A stretch of DNA of 64,000 nucleotides from Collimonas sp. PA-H2 (GTDB taxonomy: Bacteria; Pseudomonadota; Gammaproteobacteria; Burkholderiales; Burkholderiaceae_D): positions 3,472,001-3,536,000 of the forward strand of contig NZ_PDBX01000001.1 of NCBI RefSeq assembly GCF_002564105.1. Direction: 5' to 3'. The notes under the pieces were generated by a model. The model saw only the letters and a list, made by a program, of their open reading frames with translations, did not search any database and was not told where the DNA came from. Position numbers and translations under genes: made by a program. This document shows, one piece after another, positions 43,422 to 52,043 of the stretch; position 1 is the stretch's first letter, and every line of letters begins with the position of its first letter.

Positions 43422-43433
43422 AACGTTACAACA
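43422..43433 (-). promoter_or_regulatory. Shared 12-bp element, upstream of copy 2
   Basis: AACGTTACAACA, identical to the elements before copies 1 and 3, 68 bases before the start codon. The match extends one base further (A on the 5' side) with copy 1. Confidence 0.55.
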
Positions 43434-43587
43434 GAAAAAAATCTTCTCAAAGACTTTTAGACAATATCCTTGCGTGCGATGAGGAGATTACGGCGTCTCG
43501 CGCGCAGCCGGATTGTGCCGGGAGGCGGCATGCACAGGCGCTGACGGAGGGGCGCGGTGACGGCGCAGAAGAAATCGGAAGAGGAAT

Positions 43588-43619
43588 AAAAAAAGCGCCC
43601 CGGAAACCGGAGCGCTTTT
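43588..43619 (-). terminator. Intrinsic terminator of binding-protein copy 3
   Basis: AAAAAAAGCGCCCCGG and CCGGAGCGCTTTT pair with one mismatch around AAA and have an A/T tract at each end. It lies 20 bases behind the copy 3 stop on the minus strand. Confidence 0.8.
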
Positions 43620-43638
43620 CATTAGCTGTGTGCGACGA

Positions 43639-44787
43639 TTATTTTGTCACGGTCAGCAGAGTGCGTTTGCCGTCTTTGTAGGTGTACAAAGTCAGCGAAC
43701 CGTCCTTGATGTCGCCCTTAGGATCAAAGGAGATTTCGCCGGTCACGCCCTTGTAATGGATCTTGGCCAGTTCAGGCAGGTATTTCTTAGGATCCGACGA
43801 GCCGGCTTTTTCCATCGCTGCCACCATGGTCATCAGCGCATCGTATTCATACGGTGCGTAGATCACGACTTCCTGGTTGAAGCGTTTTTGGTAAGCAGCC
43901 TTGAAGGCTTCCAGTGCCGCCTTGCCTGCATCCGGCACACCGCCGGCTTCAGCGCAAACCACCTGGTCGTCTTTCAAGCCTGCGCCGGCCAGCTTGGCCA
44001 GCTCAGTTGTACACAGGCCGTCGCCGCCCATGAACTTGGCCTTGATGCCCAGCTGGTCCATCTGGCGCAGCATCGGTCCGCCGACTGCATCCATGCCGCC
44101 GAAGAAAATCAGGTCGGGGTTCTTGGACTTGATCGAGGTCAGAATCGCGTTGAAATCGGTAGCTTTGTCGTTGGTGAACTGCGTTGCAACGATAGTGCCG
44201 CCGGCTTTCTTGGCGCTCTTGGTGAACTCTTCAGCGACACCTTGGCCGTAGGCAGTACGGTCATCGATGACCGCAATGTTCTTGGCTTTCAGGGTGTTGA
44301 TGGCGTAGCGTCCCAGGGTGCCGCCCAGCTGGCCGTCATTGGCGACTACGCGGAACGCAGTGTCGAAGCCTTGCTGGGTGTACTTAGGATTGGTAGCGGA
44401 AGGCGAGATTTGCGGGATGCCGGCATCGTGATAGATTTTCGATGCTGGAATGGTAGTGCCGGAGTTCATGTGGCCAATAATGCCCTTGACCTTGGCGTCC
44501 ACCAGTTTCTGGGCAGCGGCGGTGCCTTGCTTCGGATCGGAAGCGTCATCCTCGGAAGCCAGTACGAACTTCACCAGCTTGCCGCCGATCTTGGTGCCCT
44601 TGGCGTTCAGTTCCTCGATCGCCATGGTGGCGCCGTTTTCATTGTCCTTGCCGATGTGGGCGTTAGGACCCGTGAGCGGGCTGACCTGGCCGATGGTGAC
44701 GACTTCTTGTGCCGAAACCGGGCCTGCAAAGGCGAAAGCCATTGCAATTGCGCCAGCCAACGGAATCATTTTGATCTTGTTCTGCAT
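43639..44787 (-). CDS. LivK-like branched-chain amino-acid binding protein, copy 3
   Basis: A 382-residue paralogue with a signal peptide ending near VSAQE. The ligand loop is SGTTIPASKIYHDAGIPQISPS and the C terminus TLYTYKDGKRTLLTVTK is identical to copy 2. ATG 44787 stands behind AGGAGG. It is divergent from the Lrp/AsnC gene, and the region between them holds repeats that are likely regulator sites. Confidence 0.93.
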   Translation of the reverse strand: MQNKIKMIPLAGAIAMAFAFAGPVSAQEVVTIGQVSPLTGPNAHIGKDNENGATMAIEELNAKGTKIGGKLVKFVLASEDDASDPKQGTAAAQKLVDAKVKGIIGHMNSGTTIPASKIYHDAGIPQISPSATNPKYTQQGFDTAFRVVANDGQLGGTLGRYAINTLKAKNIAVIDDRTAYGQGVAEEFTKSAKKAGGTIVATQFTNDKATDFNAILTSIKSKNPDLIFFGGMDAVGGPMLRQMDQLGIKAKFMGGDGLCTTELAKLAGAGLKDDQVVCAEAGGVPDAGKAALEAFKAAYQKRFNQEVVIYAPYEYDALMTMVAAMEKAGSSDPKKYLPELAKIHYKGVTGEISFDPKGDIKDGSLTLYTYKDGKRTLLTVTK

Positions 44788-44858
44788 GAATATCCTCCTG
44801 AGGATTTAAAATAAAACAATCTAGTTACAGTTTCACCGTCCGCTGCTTATTTATTATC

Positions 44859-44888
44859 TACTCAGATTAGTCTGAAAATTTACTCAGA
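44859..44888. promoter_or_regulatory. Candidate Lrp-type operator repeats
   Basis: TACTCAGA occurs at 44859-44866 and 44881-44888, 22 bases apart (two helical turns), and an inverted half site TCTGA at 44871-44875 gives the palindrome TCAGA-ttag-TCTGA (44862-44875). Position between the Lrp/AsnC gene and binding-protein copy 3 suggests a target of that regulator. Confidence 0.5.
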
Positions 44889-44904
44889 CTTCTCCGAATA
44901 GAGC

Positions 44905-44916
44905 AACGTTACAACA
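44905..44916 (-). promoter_or_regulatory. Shared 12-bp element, upstream of copy 3
   Basis: AACGTTACAACA, identical to the elements before copies 1 and 2, 118 bases before the start codon of copy 3, on the far side of the repeats at 44859-44888. Confidence 0.55.
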
Positions 44917-44985
44917 TAAAAAACGCTTCGCATAGCGGTTTTTGCGAATTATTAAAACGGCAGCTACAGCCCTTGATCCCCTGGC

Positions 44986-45495
44986 ATGAGCAAACATCAC
45001 ACCTTAGACAAAGTCGACCGCAAGCTGCTCAATTTGTTGCAACGCGACAATCAAATGCCGACCCGTACCCTGGCCGACAAAGCGCACATTTCCCAGCCCA
45101 CCTGCCTGCGCCGCCTGCGCGACCTGCGCGAGGCCGGCATCATCAGCGCCGACGTCTCGCTGGTCGATCCCTTCGCGCTCGGCTACGGCATGCTGGCCTT
45201 CCTCGAAATCTCGCTCAACCACCAGTCCGACGAGCACATGCAGGAATTCGAACTGCGCATGAACAAGGAAGCCGAAGTCATGCAATGCTATTTCGTTTCC
45301 GGCGACTACGACTACTTCCTGGTGGTGCACGTGATCGACATGGATGCCTATTACCAGTTTGTGCGCCGGGTCATTTCAGGCTCCGGCAACGTCCGCCATT
45401 TCCAGTCGCGTTTTCCGATGAAGCGCGCCAAGTTCGTGACCCGGGTTGCCTTCGACGAAAAACCGGCGACGGTGGAAGTGCGCGCCGCCAAGTGA
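44986..45495 (+). CDS. Lrp/AsnC-family regulator
   Basis: A 169-residue protein with the Lrp helix-turn-helix at residues about 7-55 (VDRKLLNLLQRDNQMP, ISQPTCLRRLRDLREAGII) and an amino-acid-sensing RAM domain (SGDYDYFLVVHVIDMDAYYQF). It likely responds to an amino acid and acts on the divergent binding-protein gene and perhaps on dadA, whose enzyme handles D-amino acids. The dadA gene is convergent with it. No RBS of note is seen before the ATG. Confidence 0.92.
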   Translation: MSKHHTLDKVDRKLLNLLQRDNQMPTRTLADKAHISQPTCLRRLRDLREAGIISADVSLVDPFALGYGMLAFLEISLNHQSDEHMQEFELRMNKEAEVMQCYFVSGDYDYFLVVHVIDMDAYYQFVRRVISGSGNVRHFQSRFPMKRAKFVTRVAFDEKPATVEVRAAK

Positions 45496-45586
45496 CGCAC
45501 TGCAACAGTGCGCCGACCGCTTCCTGAATACGGTTGAGCAAAAACCGCGCCATGTCTCCGGCGGGTGGTGCAGTCTACGAACGGCT

Positions 45587-45625
45587 AAAAAAAAGACCGA
45601 TGCTGGCGACAGCATCGGTCTTTTT
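45587..45625. terminator. Bidirectional intrinsic terminator
   Basis: AAAAAGACCGATGCT and AGCATCGGTCTTTTT are perfectly complementary around a 6-base loop. It ends both the Lrp-type gene and dadA. Confidence 0.95.
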
Positions 45626-45683
45626 CATGGCATTGTCGCGGCGGTCGCTGCCGTGGCGGCAATCAAGCGATCGATCAGGTGCT

Positions 45684-47000
45684 TCAGGCTTGCACCGGAC
45701 GCGGCAGGATCAGCGGCTGCGGCGCTTGCCGCGGCATGCCGGTAAACGCGAAATCGACTTCCGGCCGGCGCCCCGAGACGATCTCGGCGATGGCGCGGCC
45801 GGAGCCGCAGCCCATGGTCCAGCCGAGCGTGCCGTGGCCGGTATTGAGGAACAGGTTGCTGATCTTGCTCTTGCCGATGTAGGGCACGTTGGATGGCGTC
45901 ATCGGCCGCAGGCCGGTCCAGTAAACCGGATTCTCGTAGTCGCAGCCGTCCGGGAACAGCTCGCGCGTACGGCGCGTAATCGCTTCGCAGCGGGTGGTGT
46001 TGAGCTCCCGCGTGTAGCCGTTCAGCTCGCAGGTGCCGGCCACGCGCAGGCGGTCGCCCAGGCGCGACACCACCAGCTTGTAGCCGTCGTCGGTCAGCGA
46101 TACGCTGGGCGCCGCGTCCGGATTGGTGATCCGGTAAGTGGCCGAATAGCCCTTGCCCGGATAGATCATCAGGTCGATGCCGAGAGGCTTCAGCAGCGGC
46201 GTCGAGAAGCTGCCCATGGCGACCACGAAAGCGTCGGCATGCAGCACTTCGTGACGGCCGTCGGCATTGATGATTTCGACGCCGGTGATCTTGGCGCCGG
46301 CGCCGCTGCCTTCGGTGATCAGGCGGGTGACGCTGGTGTTGTACTGGAAATTGACGCCGGCTTCGGCAGCCTTGGCGGCCAGGCCCGAAGTGAATTTATA
46401 GACGTCGCCCGATTCGTCGGTCGCGGTATAGTCGCCGCCGACGATCTTGTCGCGGATGCGCGCCAGCGCCGGTTCGATCTTGATCACTTCATCGGCGCTG
46501 ATCGAATCGCGCGGACAGCCGAGGTCGCGCATCAACTGGGCGGCCGGCAGCGAGATGTCGAATTCCTTTTGATCGGTATAGAAGTGCAGGATGCCGCGCG
46601 TCAGGCAATCGTAGTCGACGCCGGTGTCGGCGCGCACTGCCTGCAAGGTCTGGCGGCTGTATTCGCAGATGGCGACGATCTGGCGGATATTGTCATTGGT
46701 GCGCGCCGGCGTGCATTCGCGCAGGAAGTTGAGCGCCCATTTCCATTGCAGCCATTCCGGACGGAAGCGGTACAGCAAGGGCGCGTCTTCCTGCCCCAGC
46801 CATTTCAAGACCTTCAGCGGCGCCTGCGGGTTGGCCCAAGGCTCGGCGTGCGACACCGAAATCTGGCAGCCGTTGGCAAAGCTGGTTTCCTGGGCGGCGC
46901 CAGGCTGGCGTTCGATCACAGTGACATCGTGACCTTCCTTGTTGAGGAACCAAGCCGAAGAGGTTCCGATTACGCCAGCGCCCAATACAATTACTTTCAT
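45684..47000 (-). CDS. dadA: D-amino-acid dehydrogenase small subunit
   Basis: A 438-residue FAD-dependent DAO-family enzyme. The N-terminal FAD-binding motif is MKVIVLGAGVIGTSSAWFL; the DadA-type ERQPGAAQETSFANG follows, and TGLRPMTPSNVPYIG and NTGHGTLGWTMGCGSG are near the C terminus. It oxidises D-alanine and other D-amino acids to keto acids, passing electrons to quinones at the inner membrane. The start at 47000 is behind GGAGATGAG. It has no alr/dadX partner nearby. Confidence 0.95.
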   Translation of the reverse strand: MKVIVLGAGVIGTSSAWFLNKEGHDVTVIERQPGAAQETSFANGCQISVSHAEPWANPQAPLKVLKWLGQEDAPLLYRFRPEWLQWKWALNFLRECTPARTNDNIRQIVAICEYSRQTLQAVRADTGVDYDCLTRGILHFYTDQKEFDISLPAAQLMRDLGCPRDSISADEVIKIEPALARIRDKIVGGDYTATDESGDVYKFTSGLAAKAAEAGVNFQYNTSVTRLITEGSGAGAKITGVEIINADGRHEVLHADAFVVAMGSFSTPLLKPLGIDLMIYPGKGYSATYRITNPDAAPSVSLTDDGYKLVVSRLGDRLRVAGTCELNGYTRELNTTRCEAITRRTRELFPDGCDYENPVYWTGLRPMTPSNVPYIGKSKISNLFLNTGHGTLGWTMGCGSGRAIAEIVSGRRPEVDFAFTGMPRQAPQPLILPRPVQA

Positions 47001-47170
47001 CTCATCTCCAAAAACCACCGTTTTTTAACCAGCTGCGCGTTGCAAGAACAGCCTTTTCAATAGCGCTATTGTAAGAAAACCGTGATTTTTTAGGCGATCA
47101 AAATGAGGCTAGAAATTTTTACTTTTGGCTACCGCATAGGTATTTATGATTGAAAAACAAAAAATTTATG

Positions 47171-47587
47171 TTAAATGTTTGTTTTTTTCAATTTTACTAA
47201 TTCCAGAGTCACGGCCCGGGAAATGACTTCATCCAGGGTTTGGTGCAAGCCCTCGCGGATTTGCGCCGCCATGCCTTCCACCGCGGTCTGCAAGACATCG
47301 GCCAGGCCGTCGCGCACACGCTGCTCGATAACGAAATCGATACGGTCCTGAAGCTGCTGTAGCACTTTTTCCCTGACCTCTGCCTCCAGCCGCTCCCAAT
47401 CGTGCTGGCTGAGGATGGCTTCGCGCTGCGGCACAGGAAGTTCAAAATTCTCCGGATCGTCCGTCACGGCGAAGGCCGCGGGTGCTGCGGCCGCTTTCGG
47501 CATGTCGATAATATCGGTCAAGGTCGGCAACGGAACAATGACCTCGGTCAACAAAGGGATATTGGCGTCAAGTTTTCCGGTGTTCAT
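47171..47587 (-). CDS. Conserved protein of unknown function beside holC
   Basis: A 138-residue, acidic, helical protein. An N-terminal Pro-rich segment (PLLTEVIVPLPTLTDII) is followed by a long amphipathic helix region rich in Glu and Gln (residues about 65-135). No signal peptide or catalytic motif is seen. It follows holC by 27 bases on the same strand, a place where Burkholderiales carry a small conserved protein of unknown function (DUF2486-like by memory). Confidence 0.7.
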   Translation of the reverse strand: MNTGKLDANIPLLTEVIVPLPTLTDIIDMPKAAAAPAAFAVTDDPENFELPVPQREAILSQHDWERLEAEVREKVLQQLQDRIDFVIEQRVRDGLADVLQTAVEGMAAQIREGLHQTLDEVISRAVTLELVKLKKTNI

Positions 47588-47614
47588 TGCTAGTTCCTTA
47601 ACCTGGATTCAGGT

Positions 47615-48040
47615 TTATACATTTTCAGCGACAAAGTGCGTCAGTGGATAACCGCGTTGCTGGTAAAAGCGATAGCGCTCGCGGCCGGCGGCCTTGTCGT
47701 CCTCGGCCAGCGAGACGATTTCAAACATTCTTTCAAAGCGGGCGAAATGCTGCGGCGTCTTGCCGGACAGGTTGATCAGCATCTGGTGATGTGGCCACTC
47801 GGTCTCTTCGTCGGCGGCCAGGATCACCGGGGTTTGCGCGGCGAGCGGGTCGCCGGCGCGCACGTGCGGCAGGAAGTCATGTTCCGAAAACGTCCACAGC
47901 GTGCGGTCCAGCGTCGCCAGCTCGTCACCGTTGGCGGTCAGGATGACGATCTGGCGTTGTGCTGTTCGGGCTTTGCGCACCAGTCGGCAGGTGTACAGAA
48001 ATTTGTCCGAAATATTGGTGTGAAAGTCGATTTGCGTCAT
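47615..48040 (-). CDS. holC: DNA polymerase III chi subunit
   Basis: A 141-residue HolC. The N terminus MTQIDFHTNISDKFLYTCRLVRKA, the WTFSEHDFLPH motif and the C-terminal RYRFYQQRGYPLTHF match chi. It links the clamp loader to single-strand-binding protein during replication. ATG 48040 is the homologous start; the in-frame extension to 48184 overlaps low-complexity coding of the previous gene's terminus and is rejected. Confidence 0.9.
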   Translation of the reverse strand: MTQIDFHTNISDKFLYTCRLVRKARTAQRQIVILTANGDELATLDRTLWTFSEHDFLPHVRAGDPLAAQTPVILAADEETEWPHHQMLINLSGKTPQHFARFERMFEIVSLAEDDKAAGRERYRFYQQRGYPLTHFVAENV

Positions 48041-48068
48041 TGATATAGGCAGTATGGTCAGGCCGCGC

Positions 48069-48692
48069 TTAAAAGCGGAATCCGGGCGGCGCGTTGCCGG
48101 CTGCTGGCGCGACATCGCCGCTGTTGGCGCTGGCGGCAGGAGCAGTGGTTTTGACGGCCGGGCCGGCGCTCGGCGCGGCGGCAACCGGCGCCGTATTGCG
48201 ATAGGTTTTCGGCAAGCGGCTGGTTTCCGGATAGCCGGCTGCCGTCAGCGCGCTGCCCCAGTTACTGGAAGCAAATCCATTTTGCTTATCCCGGCCGATT
48301 GTCAATACTGGCAGCTGGTTTTCGTTGGTGATTTTGCGTAGCGCGGCGATATCTTCGTTGCTCTTGACGGTTTTCTCGCTGAAAGGGATACCGCGTTCTT
48401 TCAACATCTTGCGGCCATCGTCGCAAGGGATGCATTTGTCCGAGCTATACAAGGTGACCGGATTGTTCTTAACTGCCTGCGCCAGTTCAAAAGGCAGGCT
48501 ATCGCTGTCGTCTACCGTGCCGCCGGTGACTTTTTTCTGCACCACATTGCCGCTGGCGGGTGGCGTATCGCTATAGGTGACCTTGCCGTCCGGACCGGTC
48601 GACTTGTACAGCTGGGCCTGCGCACTGGCCGCCAGCATCAGCAGAAAAAACGTTGCAGCGCTTCTAACCCCTGTCGTGATACCTATCGTCAT
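48069..48692 (-). CDS. Secreted glutaredoxin-like DUF4124 protein
   Basis: A 207-residue protein with a signal peptide ending near ASAQA. The DUF4124 segment (QLYKSTGPDGKVTYSDTPP) is followed by a glutaredoxin-like fold with a CIPC motif (SSDKCIPCDDGRKMLKERGIPF) and an Ala-Pro-rich tail. It is probably a periplasmic thiol protein; oxidase or reductase activity is unproven. The start 48692 behind AAAAGG was chosen. Confidence 0.8.
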   Translation of the reverse strand: MTIGITTGVRSAATFFLLMLAASAQAQLYKSTGPDGKVTYSDTPPASGNVVQKKVTGGTVDDSDSLPFELAQAVKNNPVTLYSSDKCIPCDDGRKMLKERGIPFSEKTVKSNEDIAALRKITNENQLPVLTIGRDKQNGFASSNWGSALTAAGYPETSRLPKTYRNTAPVAAAPSAGPAVKTTAPAASANSGDVAPAAGNAPPGFRF

Positions 48693-48763
48693 ACCTTTTC
48701 CCCTTGTTTGATTTAAGAGCCTGGTTTGTATAGTTGCCATTAAGTTGTACTGCGTACTTCGGT

Positions 48764-50839
48764 TCAGGCGGCCATGCCGCTGTGCCGCAGCAAGGCGTCG
48801 ATACTGGGTTCGCGGCCGCGGAAAGCCTTGAACGATTCCAGCGCCGGGCGCGAACCGCCGACCGCCAGGATTTCGTCGCGGAATTTGCGGCCGGTTTCCG
48901 CCGACACCACATTGCCGCCCATCGCCGCCTCTTCAAAGGCGCTATACGCATCCGCCGACAGCACCTCGGCCCATTTGTAGCTGTAGTAGCCGGCCGCATA
49001 ACCGCCGGCGAAGATATGGCCGAAGGAATGCTGGAAGCGGTTGAAAGCAGGCGGGGTGATGACGGCGATCTTGCCGCGCACCTGGTCGATCACATCCTGC
49101 ACGCTCTCGCTGCCGTAGGGATCGTAATCGTCGTGCAGACGCATGTCGAACAGCGAGAACTCGACCTGACGCAAGGCTTGCAGGCCGGACTGGAAATTCT
49201 TGGCGGCGATCATCTTGTCGAACAGATCGCGCGGCAGCGGTTCTCCGGAAGCGGCTTCTGCAGTCATGTGCTGCAAGACATCCCACTCCCAGCAGAAATT
49301 CTCCATGAACTGCGACGGTAGTTCGACCGCATCCCATTCCACCCCGGAAATGCCGGAGACGCCGATTTCGTCGACTTGGGTCAGCATGTGATGCAAGCCA
49401 TGGCCGAACTCGTGGAACAGCGTGATCACTTCGTCATGCGTGAACAGGGCCGGCTTGCTGACGCCATCGACCATGGCCGGCGCGGTGAAATTGCAGGTCA
49501 GGTAAGCGATCGGGGTTTGCACCTCATTGCCGAGACGGCGCCGCGCCCGCGCGTCGTCCATCCAGGCGCCGCCGCGCTTGCCGTTGCGTGCGTACAAATC
49601 GAGATAGAACTGGCCGATCAGTTTGCCGTCTTTTTCGATCCGGAAAAATTTGACGTCCGGATGCCAGACTGTGGCCTGGTCGGCGCTGATGTCGACTGAG
49701 AACAGCTTCTGCACCAGCTGGAACAGCCCTTCGACCACGGTCGGCTCAGGGAAATACTGTTTCACTTCCTGCTCGGAAAACGCATAGCGCTGCTCGCGCA
49801 GCTTTTCCGCGGCGTACGCCAGGTCCCAAGCTTCCAGCGTCGCCAGGCCGAGCTGCTCGGCGCCGAAGGCGCGCAGTTCCAGCAGATCCTGCTCGGCAAA
49901 CGGCCGGGCGCGCCGGCCCAGGTCTTCCAGGAACTTGATCACCTCTTGTGGCGTGTTGGCCATCTTCGGCACGAGCGACAGTTCGGCGTAGTTCTTGAAA
50001 TCCAGCAACTTGGCTTCTTCGTTGCGCAGGCGCAGGATCTCGACGATGTTGGCGCTGTTGTCCCATTCCGGTCTTTCGCCCAGCTCGGAAGCCTTGGTGG
50101 CGTTGGCGCGATACATTTTTTCGCGCAGGGCGCGGTTGTCGGCGTATTGCAGGATAGGGAAGTAGGAAGGGAAGTGCAGCGTAAATTTATAGCCTGGCTT
50201 GCCATCCTGTTCGGCGGCGGCGCGCGCGGCCTGGCGCACGTCCTCCGGCAAGCCGGCCAGCTCGGCTTCGTCGGTGATGAACAAACCGTAGGCGTTGGTA
50301 GCGTCCAGGATGTTTTCCGAGAAGCGGGTGGTCAGCGCCGCATGCTTTTCCTGGATTTCGGCAAAACGGCTTTTCTTGGTGGCTGTCAGTTCGGCGCCGC
50401 CAAGGCGGAAATCGCGCAGGGCGTTGTTGACGATCTTGCGACGCGCGGTCGACAGCTCGGCGAAATCGATATTGTTCTTGATCGCTTTGTATTTGCTGAA
50501 CAGCGCCAGGTTCTGCGCCAGCGCGGTCCAGAATTCGATCAGCTTGGGCTGGTTTTCGTTATAGGCGGCGCGCAGTTCCGGCGTGTCCGCTACCGCATTC
50601 AAATGGCTGACGATGCCCCAGGCGCGGCCGAGCTTTTCCGTCACGTGCTCCAGCGGCAGGACGAAATTGTCCCAGGTGGCGGTATCGGTGGCTGCTTCCA
50701 GCAAGCTGACCACGGTCTGCGCTTGCTGCAGCAGTGCGGCGATCGCCGGCGTAATGTCGGCCGGCGTGATCTTGTCGAACTTGGCCAGACCGCTAAAGTC
50801 GAGCAGGGGATTGCTGGCGTTGATGGCGGTAGAGGTCAT
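48764..50839 (-). CDS. prlC: Oligopeptidase A (M3 metallopeptidase)
   Basis: A 691-residue M3-family zinc peptidase. The HEFGH motif (FHEFGHGLHHM) gives the two His ligands and catalytic Glu; the third ligand Glu lies about 25 residues on in SGVEWDAVELPSQFMENF. It cleaves short peptides, including signal-peptide fragments, in the cytoplasm. It lies 5 bases behind folD, so the two are co-transcribed. Confidence 0.95.
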   Translation of the reverse strand: MTSTAINASNPLLDFSGLAKFDKITPADITPAIAALLQQAQTVVSLLEAATDTATWDNFVLPLEHVTEKLGRAWGIVSHLNAVADTPELRAAYNENQPKLIEFWTALAQNLALFSKYKAIKNNIDFAELSTARRKIVNNALRDFRLGGAELTATKKSRFAEIQEKHAALTTRFSENILDATNAYGLFITDEAELAGLPEDVRQAARAAAEQDGKPGYKFTLHFPSYFPILQYADNRALREKMYRANATKASELGERPEWDNSANIVEILRLRNEEAKLLDFKNYAELSLVPKMANTPQEVIKFLEDLGRRARPFAEQDLLELRAFGAEQLGLATLEAWDLAYAAEKLREQRYAFSEQEVKQYFPEPTVVEGLFQLVQKLFSVDISADQATVWHPDVKFFRIEKDGKLIGQFYLDLYARNGKRGGAWMDDARARRRLGNEVQTPIAYLTCNFTAPAMVDGVSKPALFTHDEVITLFHEFGHGLHHMLTQVDEIGVSGISGVEWDAVELPSQFMENFCWEWDVLQHMTAEAASGEPLPRDLFDKMIAAKNFQSGLQALRQVEFSLFDMRLHDDYDPYGSESVQDVIDQVRGKIAVITPPAFNRFQHSFGHIFAGGYAAGYYSYKWAEVLSADAYSAFEEAAMGGNVVSAETGRKFRDEILAVGGSRPALESFKAFRGREPSIDALLRHSGMAA

Positions 50840-50844
50840 TGCAA

Positions 50845-51690
50845 TTACATTCTTTCTGCGGCTTCAATGGTATTGACCAGCAACATGGTAATGGTCATCG
50901 GCCCGACGCCGCCTGGCACCGGGGTGATGTAGCCCGCGACTTCCTTGGCGTTGGCAAAGTCGACATCGCCGCACAGCTTGCCGTTATCGTCGCGGTTCAT
51001 GCCGACGTCGATCACGGCCGCGCCAGGCTTGACCATGTCGGCGGTGACGATATTGCGCTTGCCGGTGGCGACCACCAGGATATCGGCCATGCGGGTATGC
51101 AGGCCGAGATCGCGCGTCTTTGAATTACAGATGGTAACGGTGGCGCCGGCTTGCAACAGCAGCATGGCTTGCGGCTTGCCGACGATGTTGGAGGCGCCGA
51201 CGATGACGGCATGGGCGCCGCGCACCGGGAAATTCACCGATTCCAGCATTTTCATCACGCCGTAGGGTGTGCAAGGACGGAACAGCGGCTGGCCGGTCAT
51301 CAGCAGGCCGGCATTACTAATATGGAAGCCGTCGACATCCTTCTCCGGAGCGATGGCTTCGATCACCTTGTGGGCGTCGATATGCGCCGGCAGCGGCAGC
51401 TGCACCAGGATGCCGTTGATCTTCGGATCGGCGTTCAAGGCATCGATGCGCGCCAGCAAGGCCGCTTCCGTCAGCTCGGCGTCATATTTTTCCAGCACCG
51501 AATGCAAGCCGTTGTCTTCGCACGCCTTGACCTTGTTGCGCACATACACCTGCGAGGCCGGGCTGTCGCCGACCAGGATCACGGCCAGTCCAGGCTGCTT
51601 GCCCTGGGCCGTCAGCGCGGCGGCGCGCTTGGCGACATCGGCGCGGAGTTGTTGGGAGAGGAGGTTTCCGTCGATCAGTTGGGCTGGCAT
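50845..51690 (-). CDS. folD: Methylenetetrahydrofolate dehydrogenase/cyclohydrolase
   Basis: A 281-residue bifunctional FolD. The N-terminal substrate region includes [17 protein letters not shown] with the catalytic Lys, then QLPLPAHID, the NADP-binding [17 protein letters not shown] and the C-terminal [15 protein letters not shown]. It converts 5,10-methylene-THF to 10-formyl-THF. Start ATG 51690; it heads the folD-prlC pair. Confidence 0.97.
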   Translation of the reverse strand: MPAQLIDGNLLSQQLRADVAKRAAALTAQGKQPGLAVILVGDSPASQVYVRNKVKACEDNGLHSVLEKYDAELTEAALLARIDALNADPKINGILVQLPLPAHIDAHKVIEAIAPEKDVDGFHISNAGLLMTGQPLFRPCTPYGVMKMLESVNFPVRGAHAVIVGASNIVGKPQAMLLLQAGATVTICNSKTRDLGLHTRMADILVVATGKRNIVTADMVKPGAAVIDVGMNRDDNGKLCGDVDFANAKEVAGYITPVPGGVGPMTITMLLVNTIEAAERM

Positions 51691-52043
51691 AGTAAGGGCT
51701 ATTGAAAATTGAAAGCAAAGCAGGATTATAAGGGGTGTGCGCGCGGAAGACTGCGCCTGCGGCGTGTTACTTTGCGGAAACTTGTCGATTCTTGCGAATT
51801 AGTTCTCGCCGATTCCCGTAAATCCATCGGAAATTGTGCCTTTGATAAAATAAGGCGTGGCCAAATGCATTTTTCGAGCAGCTGGCCGATCGTAAATTGC
51901 TGTCTGGCCGGCATCCAACGCGTTCTTTCATTTTCGGCTATTCTCGCCTTCTACGATATCTGTATGCCACCGACTGCGGCTGTAATCATGCAACCAGCAA
52001 GCGCATGGCTGGAGCTGATAAATTTAAAAAGAGGGATGCTGAA
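51691..52043. other. Divergent intergenic region, folD/gshA
   Basis: No gene is supported in these 353 bases. It must hold the promoters of folD (minus) and gshA (plus). No consensus boxes, operators or RNA structures were clear, though AT-rich stretches such as TTGATAAAATAAGG near 51842 could form part of a promoter. Confidence 0.4.

Noticed and set aside
43630..44814. Plus-strand long frame opposite binding-protein copy 3 (also similar ones at 40710-41960, 45534-47063, 37646-38977, 12141-13142)
   Set aside because: Shadow frames of real genes with clear family motifs; no ribosome binding sites and no recognisable product.
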